The notes under the pieces were generated by a model. That model saw only the letters and a list, made by a program, of their open reading frames with translations. It ran no database searches and was not told the DNA's origin. Positions 56,491 to 64,000 of a stretch of DNA of 64,000 nt are shown here, piece by piece; the first letter of the stretch is position 1, and every line of letters starts with the position of its first letter. Source of the stretch: Psychrosphaera sp. B3R10 (lineage in GTDB: Bacteria; Pseudomonadota; Gammaproteobacteria; Enterobacterales; Alteromonadaceae); assembly GCF_018861025.1 (NCBI RefSeq), contig NZ_JAHKQH010000001.1:1-64000 (forward strand), given 5' to 3'. The position numbers and the translations under genes were made by a program.

Positions 56491-57366
56491 ATGTCGGACA
56501 AAACTTATGAACCACCTAAAGTATGGAAATGGCAACCAGGCAATGGTGGTAAGTTTGCCAGCATTAACCGTCCTATCGCCGGTGCCACGCACGAAAAGCC
56601 ACTTCCTGTTGGTAAACACCCACTCCAGTTGCATTCATTAGGGACGCCAAACGGTATTAAAGTCACTATTTTACTGGAAGAACTTCTCGCGGCAGGTGAA
56701 TCTGGCGCGGAATACGATGCGTTTTTGGTTGATATTTTTGAGGGCCAACAGTTTTCTTCTGGGTTTGTAGAAATCAATCCAAATTCAAAAATTCCGGCCA
56801 TGATTGACCAAAGTACGGACAACCCAACCCCTATTTTTGAGTCGGGCTCCATTATGTTATATCTTGCTGAAAAATTTAATAAATTTATCCCTACAGACCA
56901 TGCAAAACGCACTCAGTGTTTATCTTGGTTGTTTTGGCAAATGGGCAGCGCGCCATTTGTAGGCGGCGGCTTTGGTCACTTTTATGCTTATGCGCCAGAA
57001 AAATACGAATACCCAATAGAACGTTATACGATGGAAGTTAAACGCCAACTTGACGTTTTAGATCGTCATTTAGCAAATAATCAATTTATGTGTGGTGATG
57101 AATATACTATTGCTGATATTGCAATTTGGGCCTGGTATGGAACCTTAGTTTTAAACCGAGCCTACGACGCAGCCGAGTATCTAGACACCAAAAGTTATAC
57201 CCATTTAGTGCGTTGGACTGAACAAATTGCCGCTCGTGACGCGGTTAAACGCGGCTGTAAAGTGAATAAAGTGTGGGGAGAAGATGAAGACCAATTGCAT
57301 GAACGACACGATGCCAGTGACTTTGACACTAAAACCCAAGATAAATTGAAGTTAGCACAGGAATAA
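56491..57366 (+). CDS. yghU: Glutathione S-transferase, YghU type
   Basis: This 291-residue protein matches YghU, a disulfide-bond reductase that binds two glutathiones. Visible features are the start YEPPKVWKWQPGNGGKFASINRPIAGATHEK, the thioredoxin-like HSLGTPNGIKVTILLEEL, VEINPNSKIPAMID, and the helical domain GSAPFVGGGFGHFYAYAP, YTIADIAIWAWYG. It may be regulated with the DUF6653-like gene (shared upstream segment). A long hairpin terminator follows. Confidence 0.93.
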   Translation: MSDKTYEPPKVWKWQPGNGGKFASINRPIAGATHEKPLPVGKHPLQLHSLGTPNGIKVTILLEELLAAGESGAEYDAFLVDIFEGQQFSSGFVEINPNSKIPAMIDQSTDNPTPIFESGSIMLYLAEKFNKFIPTDHAKRTQCLSWLFWQMGSAPFVGGGFGHFYAYAPEKYEYPIERYTMEVKRQLDVLDRHLANNQFMCGDEYTIADIAIWAWYGTLVLNRAYDAAEYLDTKSYTHLVRWTEQIAARDAVKRGCKVNKVWGEDEDQLHERHDASDFDTKTQDKLKLAQE

Positions 57367-57379
57367 CCACTAACTTAGA

Positions 57380-57417
57380 TTAACACTGCAACTCACTTTT
57401 GTGAGTTGCAGTGTTAA
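57380..57417. terminator. Bidirectional terminator
   Basis: A 17-bp stem TTAACACTGCAACTCAC / GTGAGTTGCAGTGTTAA with loop TTTT lies between yghU and the convergent lipoprotein gene. It is a strong, near-perfect hairpin. Confidence 0.75.
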
Positions 57418-57433
57418 CATTGTCCAAAGCCCG

Positions 57434-57796
57434 TTAAGAACAATCACGTTTAGTAACGCCTCGGCTTTCAGGTAAGTCCGCTATTGACGTAAAACCCAAC
57501 AAAACCGCAGCATCAACATCATCAACTTGGAATACATGTACTTTTCCATTTTGACCACCACATACTGCTGGGAACATAACTCCCGTTAACGAACCGCACG
57601 TCGCTGAGGTCACGGCGATATTAGCGTCGGTCAATATTTGCGCTGAGTACTTAATATTACGACTGAAGTTTTGACACTGCTTACTGCCATCGGCGATGTA
57701 AACATCACCACTTCTGCCTATCTTGTCACTCTTATTGCCGTTACTTTGACAGGCAACCAACAACAACCCTAAACCAACTAATGTGATTGATTTCAC
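57434..57796 (-). CDS. Small lipoprotein of unknown function
   Basis: The 120-residue protein has a signal with lipobox LLVAC (Cys16). The mature part has four cysteines (KQCQNFS, ATCGSL, AVCGGQN, KRDCS) that may form two disulfides. No family recognised. It is preceded by a membrane-protein gene (57855-58232) in the same direction, 58 bp away. Confidence 0.6.
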   Translation of the reverse strand: MKSITLVGLGLLLVACQSNGNKSDKIGRSGDVYIADGSKQCQNFSRNIKYSAQILTDANIAVTSATCGSLTGVMFPAVCGGQNGKVHVFQVDDVDAAVLLGFTSIADLPESRGVTKRDCS

Positions 57797-57854
57797 TTTT
57801 ATTCCCTAACCTTATTGACTAAGACTATGCGTTTACCTAAAAGCGAGTCGGACG

Positions 57855-58232
57855 CTAATTGTCGATAATGTCTTTGGCTTTTTCTTCCATATCTTCAAGC
57901 ATGTCCGTCGCTTTATCTTTGAATTCATTCAACATTTGGTTTTCTTCTATAATAGTGCCGTTGATATTGAGTCCAACAAAAATACCTTCTGCACCGACGG
58001 CAAATAACAACAATACAATAATTAAACCGCGCGCGACGACTTTCATTACCAAGCTAAATATTAACCAAGCAATCACTACACCCGCCACAATGTGATAAAT
58101 CATTATGTCGTCTTTTGGCATAGCCATAACTTGTTCTAATTGGCCTGTTTCTTCCAAAACCGTGTACAAATAGCCAAATAACCCCACCGTGACTACACCG
58201 GCTAAATAGGTAAATATTTTTAAAATAAACAT
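57855..58232 (-). CDS. Small membrane protein with acidic helical tail
   Basis: The 125-residue protein has three hydrophobic segments (about 2-22, 45-64, 68-92) and a C-terminal acidic, amphipathic helix (NEFKDKATDMLEDMEEKAKDIIDN). I do not recognise a family. Possibly transcribed with the lipoprotein downstream. Little more can be said. Confidence 0.6.
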   Translation of the reverse strand: MFILKIFTYLAGVVTVGLFGYLYTVLEETGQLEQVMAMPKDDIMIYHIVAGVVIAWLIFSLVMKVVARGLIIVLLLFAVGAEGIFVGLNINGTIIEENQMLNEFKDKATDMLEDMEEKAKDIIDN

Positions 58233-58324
58233 AGGTTTCCTTAATTATGTTTTAGACTTTTTTAGCGTTTTAACACCATTTATTATTTGATCGCACCTGT
58301 AGCATTGGGTCCAATATTTAAAAA

Positions 58325-58762
58325 CTAGGTTTCCAACTGAAACGTTACGGGACCGTCGTTAACCAAGCTCACCTGCATGTCGGCACCAAAAATTCCAGTT
58401 TCAACATTCACATCGAGTTCTTTACATTGACGAACAAAATACTCATACATTGTATTGCCATGTTCTGGTGTTGCTCCCCGGGAAAATCCAGGTCGTGTGC
58501 CTTTTTTAGTATCCGCTACTAATGTAAATTGAGAGACAACTAGCAACTCGCCACTGACTTGTTTTAGGTTTAAATTCATCCGGCCATTGTCGTCAGAAAA
58601 TATTCTATAAGTGGCGATCCGTTCTGCTAACCGCTTTGCTTTCGCTTCGGTGTCGTCTTTTTCGACACCGAGTAACACTAATAAGCCACCACCAATATTA
58701 CCGACTGTTTGCCCGCCAACTTCAACTTTTGCCGACGATACACGTTGTATCAAACCAATCAT
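58325..58762 (-). CDS. dtd: D-aminoacyl-tRNA deacylase
   Basis: The 145-residue editing enzyme frees tRNA from D-amino acids. Family signatures: [54 protein letters not shown] (the SQFTL motif) and the cross-subunit NDGPVTF (in place of the usual NxGPVT Gly-cisPro). It overlaps the prolyl aminopeptidase gene by 4 bp (ATGA), so translation is coupled. Confidence 0.96.
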   Translation of the reverse strand: MIGLIQRVSSAKVEVGGQTVGNIGGGLLVLLGVEKDDTEAKAKRLAERIATYRIFSDDNGRMNLNLKQVSGELLVVSQFTLVADTKKGTRPGFSRGATPEHGNTMYEYFVRQCKELDVNVETGIFGADMQVSLVNDGPVTFQLET

Positions 58763-59733
58763 TTTTTATTAATAAACTCCGCAATTTTAATACCTGCTCG
58801 CACTAGTCCGTCGGTAATACCGACTTCAAAACAACTGTGCCCTGCACATGGAACAATTTCTAAAACGCCACTGGACCAATATTGGTCTAACGTAAAGGCG
58901 TTTTCTGCTTTGCAAACGATATCGTATCTGCCGTGAATTATATACCCCGGGATCTGTTGTATTCGTTTGATCTCACTGATAATTTCAGATTCATACAAGA
59001 AACAGTCATTCAAAAAGTAATGACAATTTAACATTGCCATCGCGATAATGTCTTTATTGCTCATGTCTGAATTAGGATTACTTTGCGGGGTTTTGAGTTG
59101 CACAATATTACTTTCCCACTGCAAAAACTGTTTTGCCGCGGTTAATTGTTCTAAGTCATTTTCACCTGAGAGTTTTTGATAATAGCTTTCGAGTAATTCA
59201 ATAGTAGAATCAAACTGGTGACCTTTAATAAACCGCTGATAGTACTCAGGAAAAATTTCACTGGCCCCACCTTTACCAAACAACCATTCAATGTCTTGTC
59301 GTCTTGCGAGAAAAACACCTCTGAGCAATAAGCCCAATACCATCTCTGGAAACTCAATTGCATAGTACAAGGCGACTGTTGTGCCCCACGAACCACCAGC
59401 CACAACCCAACGCTTGATGTTCAGTTCTTGCCTTATTATTTCCATATCATGGGCGAGATCTTTAGTGGTATTTTGCCAAATCGCATTTATGTCATTAGCG
59501 CAATGAGGTGTAGATTGCCCACAACCACGTTGGTCAAACAGGATAATTCGATACAATTGAGGATCATAAAATCGTCGGTGCGCTGCCGATGAGCCGCCGC
59601 CAGGACCTCCATGACAATAAACGACTGGGATCCCATCGGGGTTACCTGATTCTTCGACGTATAAAACATGCCCATCGTTTACGGCGATTTGCCACGTTTT
59701 ATTTGCTTTAATTTCGGGAAATAACGAACGCAT
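58759..59733 (-). CDS. pip: Prolyl aminopeptidase (iminopeptidase)
   Basis: This 324-residue alpha/beta hydrolase removes N-terminal proline. It has the family start [30 protein letters not shown] (HGGPGG oxyanion site), [10 protein letters not shown], the nucleophile [16 protein letters not shown] (Ser), and [11 protein letters not shown] / CAGHSCFE for Asp and His. Start is taken at MRSLFPEI (59733). In operon with dtd downstream, an arrangement seen in related genomes. Confidence 0.94.
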   Translation of the reverse strand: MRSLFPEIKANKTWQIAVNDGHVLYVEESGNPDGIPVVYCHGGPGGGSSAAHRRFYDPQLYRIILFDQRGCGQSTPHCANDINAIWQNTTKDLAHDMEIIRQELNIKRWVVAGGSWGTTVALYYAIEFPEMVLGLLLRGVFLARRQDIEWLFGKGGASEIFPEYYQRFIKGHQFDSTIELLESYYQKLSGENDLEQLTAAKQFLQWESNIVQLKTPQSNPNSDMSNKDIIAMAMLNCHYFLNDCFLYESEIISEIKRIQQIPGYIIHGRYDIVCKAENAFTLDQYWSSGVLEIVPCAGHSCFEVGITDGLVRAGIKIAEFINKK

Positions 59734-59860
59734 AATGTGCCAATACAAATAAGATTGATAACGTCATATTAGGCTTGTTAAGCATTTTAATAAAGCTTCT
59801 ATAACAAATTTAAGCGTCAAGGAGCTGCTGCTAAGTAGTTGAATTTAGTGCCGTCTGACA

Positions 59861-60895
59861 TTAATGAAATTCGTCAAGTTGGTCTAACATTTGGGTAATG
59901 ATCATTATGGTGTAGGTTGCCTTTGATAAAAACTCGACATCGGCGTTTTCAAAGGTGTCACTGCTTTGATGGTAGTGTTTGTGGGTATCCACACCAAAAT
60001 AGATATAAGGGATCTTACGTTTTACAAACGCATAATGATCACTGGCTTTGCGCCAATCGACGGCGTCATTGCTGCTACTTTTACTGCGAAATTTTTGCCT
60101 GCCATGCCCAAACTTGAGTCTAAAATTTTGAAGCGGTACGCGGGCTTTTGTCTGTTCTAAAATGGGCGCTAAATAATCCGATTTTTTAGCGCCACTGATA
60201 TAAAGCGTATTTCGTCGGCCACCTTGACTCAACATGTCCAAGTTAATATTGAGCTTAATCTTTTCCAAAGCTACCGGTGGTGAATCAACAAATGCAAAAG
60301 CGCCATATAATCCACTTTCTTCCAAATCAGTTGCGACAAATATATATGAATAATGCAAATCAGTTTGAGCAAGGGCTGCGGCTAACGACAATAAAGCAGA
60401 TACACCTGAGGCGTTGTCATCTGCGCCTAAGTGCATTTTACCGCGGCTCATACCTAAATGGTCGTAATGTGCGGTAACAACAATGTATTGGTCGGCATTT
60501 GAACCGCCCCGGAGCCAGCCTACGAGGTTATTGCCCGCCTTATCAGCTAACCACTGCTTCTTAATAAAAGGCTGCTCAAAGCTATCATTGAACGGCATTA
60601 ATCCAATATCTTTGAATCGTTTTTGAATGTAACGTTGAGCTAGGGCATGACCTGTTGTACCCGGTTTTCGACCAGCCATCGAGGGGTGAGACAAACGTTT
60701 GAAGTCATTTAATAAAGCCGTTTTACTGGCTTGCGGCAAAAACGGAATTGGAGGCTCTGGTGAGACGTTTGAGGATGCTGAACTTTCTATGGCAATTACT
60801 GACGTGGCCCCTATAGACAAGAGCAATATGACGCCAATAAGATTTACAACATTAATAACCCATCTCCTAAGAAACAATGCGGGTAAATTAACCAT
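59861..60895 (-). CDS. M28-family zinc peptidase
   Basis: The 344-residue exported aminopeptidase has a signal/anchor (VINVVNLIGVILLLSIGATSVIA). The zinc-binding set is visible: VVTAHYDHLG (His), HLGADDNASGVSALL (Asp), TDLEESGLYGAFAF (Glu-Glu), INLDML (Asp) and the final His in SDHYAF and KHYHQSSDTFENAD. It probably releases amino acids from peptides in the periplasm. Single gene. Confidence 0.9.
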   Translation of the reverse strand: MVNLPALFLRRWVINVVNLIGVILLLSIGATSVIAIESSASSNVSPEPPIPFLPQASKTALLNDFKRLSHPSMAGRKPGTTGHALAQRYIQKRFKDIGLMPFNDSFEQPFIKKQWLADKAGNNLVGWLRGGSNADQYIVVTAHYDHLGMSRGKMHLGADDNASGVSALLSLAAALAQTDLHYSYIFVATDLEESGLYGAFAFVDSPPVALEKIKLNINLDMLSQGGRRNTLYISGAKKSDYLAPILEQTKARVPLQNFRLKFGHGRQKFRSKSSSNDAVDWRKASDHYAFVKRKIPYIYFGVDTHKHYHQSSDTFENADVEFLSKATYTIMIITQMLDQLDEFH

Positions 60896-60968
60896 AGTTT
60901 AGGAAGAATGGTTAAGCCAAATTAGCGACAATTAATTTGGCGTTCAGTCAGTAGGATCCAACTAGGTA

Positions 60969-61859
60969 TTACCACTTGTTTAATCTGGCCAACACTTTGT
61001 CTTTTTCTAGCCATAAATCATTTAGCCAGGTCTGAAAACGGACTTTAAATGACTCGTCATTAAAGTAGTCACCAACAATATCGTCATTAACTTCCAATAC
61101 TTCAACTCGGACTTGCACACGTTTCAACTTGCCAAATAAAATCGAGGTTGTGGCATTTTGGTTATCTGGATAATTTAACGTGACATTTAATACACCTGAG
61201 AACAAATGCCCCATGGCCGCCAGCGTAAATGCAATACCACCAGCACGCGGTGGCAACAAATACTTAAACGGGCTTTTTGTTTCCTTTTGTTTTTGCGGAC
61301 TCACGCGAGTCCCTTCCACAAAGTTGATTATCGTCGTTGGAATATCTTTAAATTTTTCACACGACTTTTTTGTGCTTTCAATGTCTTGGCCTTTTTTCTC
61401 GGGATGCTTTTCTAAATAACTGCGGCTATAACGTTTCATAAACGGCATATCCATCGCCCACGCGGCCATGCCAATAAATGGTGTGCGTTTTAATTCGTTT
61501 TTTAAAAAAAATTTAGGAGAAGGCAACGTATTTAACGCTATTTGAGTTAAGACCATAATGTCGACCCAACTAACATGGTTGCATATCAACAAGTACCAAC
61601 TTTTTTTGTCAAAGTCATCAAGGTCATCAATTTCCCAAACCACTGGATTTGTTAAATTAATAGCAAATAGGTTACCTATTGCCCAGCTTCTCCAAATCGC
61701 ATTTATGAAAAAGTTGAGAATGGTTGCAACAATTTTAAATGGCAAAATAAGTTTAATAATACCTAAGATAAAAATTGATGTCGCGACAAGTGCAGTGATG
61801 CTAAAAAACAGCGGCAAAGTGATAAAAATAAGCAACCACGGCGGTAGAAATGACAACAT
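60969..61859 (-). CDS. PlsC-type acyltransferase (YihG-like), copy 2
   Basis: The 296-residue protein has N-terminal membrane segments (about 5-30 and 33-52). The catalytic box is NHVSWVDIMVL (HX4D), followed by FVEGTRVSPQK (EGTR, phosphate binding) and PPRAGGIAFTL. It belongs to the lysophospholipid/LPA acyltransferase superfamily, YihG branch. Its paralogue lies 8 bp upstream and both probably form one transcript. Confidence 0.87.
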   Translation of the reverse strand: MLSFLPPWLLIFITLPLFFSITALVATSIFILGIIKLILPFKIVATILNFFINAIWRSWAIGNLFAINLTNPVVWEIDDLDDFDKKSWYLLICNHVSWVDIMVLTQIALNTLPSPKFFLKNELKRTPFIGMAAWAMDMPFMKRYSRSYLEKHPEKKGQDIESTKKSCEKFKDIPTTIINFVEGTRVSPQKQKETKSPFKYLLPPRAGGIAFTLAAMGHLFSGVLNVTLNYPDNQNATTSILFGKLKRVQVRVEVLEVNDDIVGDYFNDESFKVRFQTWLNDLWLEKDKVLARLNKW

Positions 61860-61867
61860 AAATATTC

Positions 61868-62779
61868 CTAAGTTTGAGATTCAGATTGCAATTTTAACTG
61901 CAACAAGGTTTCCTGTTTTTGAGTCCAAATGCCGTTAATCCAGCTGTGAAGACGCTTTTTATATTCTTTGTCCGTACTGTAATCCCCAATGATGTCCTGG
62001 GTAATTTCGTGTACATCGATGTGCATTGAAACATTTCGAATTCGACCAGATAAAAAATGCCAAAACGTAGGAATTTGTTGCGGGTAATAAATGGTGACAT
62101 CAATAACTTTATGCAATTGCTCGCCCATTACCGTAAAAACAAAACCGATCCCACCGGATTTTGGCTTTAATAACCCTGTATATTTACTATTTTGGTTTTC
62201 ATGTTTTTTATCGGTATAACGCGTGCCTTCAATGAAATTCATGACGGATACAGGTTTGTATTTAAACTTTTCACAGGCTTCACGAGTGGTCGCTAAATCT
62301 TTGCCTTTCAAATGAGGGTTTTTGGCCAAAAAGCTTTTTGTGTATCGCTTCATAAAAGGGAAATCCAACGCCCACCACGTCAAACCTAATATCGGCACGT
62401 AACGCAATTGTTCCTTTAGGAAAAATTTTAAAAATGGGATCTTTCCGTTAAAAACTCTTTGTAATACAACAATATCAACCCACGACTGGTGATTAGATAT
62501 AACCAAGTACCAATCTTTTTTCGATAAATTGAGATCACCCGTTACCGTGATTTTCATCGGGCTCAAAATCTTCTGGATGACCGTATTCACACTCACCCAA
62601 CTGGCCGCACAAAAATCCAATAAAATTGTAATAAATTTACGCGAACTGGCGAACGGAATAAGCTTAAATACAGACAATGCAAAAATTGGTAACGACCAAA
62701 AAATCGTGTTTATGCAATACAAGCAAAACGACATTACCCCAACAATACTTCCCACTATGTTTTCGATCCAAATTCTCAT
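61868..62779 (-). CDS. PlsC-type acyltransferase (YihG-like), copy 1
   Basis: The 303-residue protein is a paralogue of the preceding gene product. It has similar membrane segments at residues about 5-30, catalytic NHQSWVDIVVL, IEGTRYTDKK and KPKSGGIGFVFTV, and WALDFPFMKRYTKSFLAKNPHLKGKDL in the acceptor region shared with its partner. The two copies differ clearly along their length, so the duplication is old. Downstream of speA in the same direction; 17 bp separate the genes. Confidence 0.87.
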   Translation of the reverse strand: MRIWIENIVGSIVGVMSFCLYCINTIFWSLPIFALSVFKLIPFASSRKFITILLDFCAASWVSVNTVIQKILSPMKITVTGDLNLSKKDWYLVISNHQSWVDIVVLQRVFNGKIPFLKFFLKEQLRYVPILGLTWWALDFPFMKRYTKSFLAKNPHLKGKDLATTREACEKFKYKPVSVMNFIEGTRYTDKKHENQNSKYTGLLKPKSGGIGFVFTVMGEQLHKVIDVTIYYPQQIPTFWHFLSGRIRNVSMHIDVHEITQDIIGDYSTDKEYKKRLHSWINGIWTQKQETLLQLKLQSESQT

Positions 62780-62795
62780 TTAGTCTTATACTCTC

Positions 62796-64000
62796 TTAAT
62801 CTTCAAAATAAGTGTAACCCGCTAACCCCGACTGCAACTCGTCAATAAACTGTGATTTTTGACTCGCCGACAACTCGGTTTTACGAATATTACGGCGGTA
62901 GTTTATCATTAACTTGTCAACATCAAACTGCACATGTTGCAAAACATCAGAAACACTTTCGCCTTTTAACGACTGAGTAAAGCGATACCCTCTAGGGTCT
63001 TCGTCAGACAATTCAACGTGCACTGAGTCTGTGTCACCAAACAAGTTATGTAAGTCGCCTAAAATTTCTTGGTATGCGCCAACCATAAACATGCCGATAA
63101 GGTAATCGTTATGTTCGGTATACGGCGGCAATGGCAGGCTCGATTCAATTCCTGCGCCGTCCGCATATTGCCTAATCTGTCCGTCTGAATCACAGGTAAT
63201 ATCCTGAATAATGGCGCGGTTTTCCAATGGCTTGTCTAAGTATTGGATTGGCATGACCGGAAACAATTGTTCTATTCCCCACACGTCAGGCATTGATTGA
63301 AATAATGAGAAATTAACGAACACTTTGTCAGCTAACTTTTCATTAATTTCGTCCAACACTTCTCTATGAGTACGTGCTCTTGGGTCCAATATTTTTTGAA
63401 CCTGAGACAATATTTTAAAATACAGTTGCTCTATTACCGCCCAATCTTTTAACCCAATAAGGCCAACCACATATTGTTGGTGCGCGTCGGCAAAAAGCTG
63501 GATAGCGTCATGATACGACTCGATTGCATGTCGCGCATCAGTTAATTGATAGCTGCGCCACAACTCTAGCAAAATTGCTGGCGCATCGTCACTTGGTTGG
63601 GCAATCGACTCTGGAACCGGTGCTTTTTCAATATCGATAACATCCGTTATTAACACCGCATGATGTGCGGTCATTGCACGTCCTGATTCGGTAATAATAT
63701 CAGGATGCGGTAAGTCAAATCGGTCACAAATTTCAGCAATTGGTGCAACAACGTTTTTTGCGTATTCATCGACGGTATAGTTCATTGAACAGGCACTTCT
63801 GGACCCCGAACCTTCATAGTCGACGCCAAGTCCGCCACCCACATCGATAATAGTAATAGGCGCATTTAACTTTCGTAATTCAGCATAATGACGGGCACAT
63901 TCGGTAATCGCATTGTGGATATCGCGGATGTTAGCAATTTGCGATCCTATATGAAAATGCACAAGTTGCAGGCTAGCCAAGTACCCCGCCCCTTCTAATA
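62796..64000 (-). CDS. speA: Biosynthetic arginine decarboxylase, C-terminal part
   Basis: The frame enters from beyond the right edge and gives about 400 residues, while SpeA is about 630-650 long, so the N-terminal third with the PLP lysine is outside the window. Seen here: LEGAGYLASLQLVHFHIGSQ at the edge, IDVGGGLGVDYEGS, PDIITESGRAMTAHHAVLITDV, and the C-terminal MVGAYQEILGDLHNLFGDTDSVHVE. It decarboxylates arginine to agmatine for polyamine synthesis. The TTG at 63980 is only the first start codon in the visible frame, not the gene start. Confidence 0.95.
   Translation of the reverse strand, partial: LEGAGYLASLQLVHFHIGSQIANIRDIHNAITECARHYAELRKLNAPITIIDVGGGLGVDYEGSGSRSACSMNYTVDEYAKNVVAPIAEICDRFDLPHPDIITESGRAMTAHHAVLITDVIDIEKAPVPESIAQPSDDAPAILLELWRSYQLTDARHAIESYHDAIQLFADAHQQYVVGLIGLKDWAVIEQLYFKILSQVQKILDPRARTHREVLDEINEKLADKVFVNFSLFQSMPDVWGIEQLFPVMPIQYLDKPLENRAIIQDITCDSDGQIRQYADGAGIESSLPLPPYTEHNDYLIGMFMVGAYQEILGDLHNLFGDTDSVHVELSDEDPRGYRFTQSLKGESVSDVLQHVQFDVDKLMINYRRNIRKTELSASQKSQFIDELQSGLAGYTYFED

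Overview
The window looks like chromosomal DNA of a marine gammaproteobacterium of the Alteromonadales (Colwellia/Thalassotalea-like). The reasons are the low G+C, the prmA / dusB-fis / purH neighbourhood, glnA with ntrBC, PEP-CTERM surface proteins, many c-di-GMP and chemotaxis genes, and an integron cassette array carrying an IS110-family element. I could run no database search, so every family assignment rests on motifs read by eye.

Region 1 (1-3945) is an accessory island. It holds a run of integron gene cassettes, all on the minus strand: a broken HigB-like toxin, a small zinc-ribbon protein, a two-TM protein, a small membrane protein and a ParDE-type toxin-antitoxin pair. They are separated by at least four attC sites of two sequence types. 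No integrase gene is visible, although the attI-proximal end of the array lies inside the window, so this looks like an integrase-less cassette cluster (CALIN). The attC of the parDE cassette is split by an IS110-family element (about 2179-3375). Removing that element restores the site exactly. The 217-bp leader upstream of the transposase folds into nested stems and is a strong candidate for a bridge RNA. One of its unpaired stretches contains TAACAAG, the same seven bases as the end of the interrupted attC.

Region 2 (3945-5473) has no genes. It is an array of about ten imperfect ~100-115-bp repeats, with a small inverted-repeat element embedded in it.

Region 3 (5474-14971) is led by an envelope-related block. 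A CHASE2 adenylate cyclase and a proline-rich transglutaminase-like protein (minus strand) stand divergent from a four-gene run of exported proteins and lipoproteins (LPP20-like, unknown, CsgG/LpoB-like, unknown). Downstream lies a PEP-CTERM protein.

Region 4 (15044-30933) is core metabolism. It has the nitrogen control set ntrC-ntrB-DUF4124-glnA, with a readable sigma-54 promoter and NtrC sites before glnA, then a phosphoribulokinase-like protein, purD, rlmJ, prmA, dusB-fis and purH. Behind fis is a tandem array of 53-bp double-hairpin repeats whose third copy carries compensating base changes.

Region 5 (31053-64000) is mixed. It contains a GNAT/class-V-aminotransferase fusion, rraA with an arginase-family gene, two GGDEF-EAL proteins (one degenerate, one very large with a periplasmic propeller), trmL, a periplasmic binding protein paired with a chemoreceptor, an M1 peptidase, lipases/hydrolases and a GNAT-thioesterase fusion. 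It also has a LysR/DoxX/DODA-dioxygenase cluster, a second PEP-CTERM protein, a YghU-type GST, dtd with prolyl aminopeptidase, an M28 peptidase, two tandem PlsC-type acyltransferases, and the 3' part of speA running off the window end.
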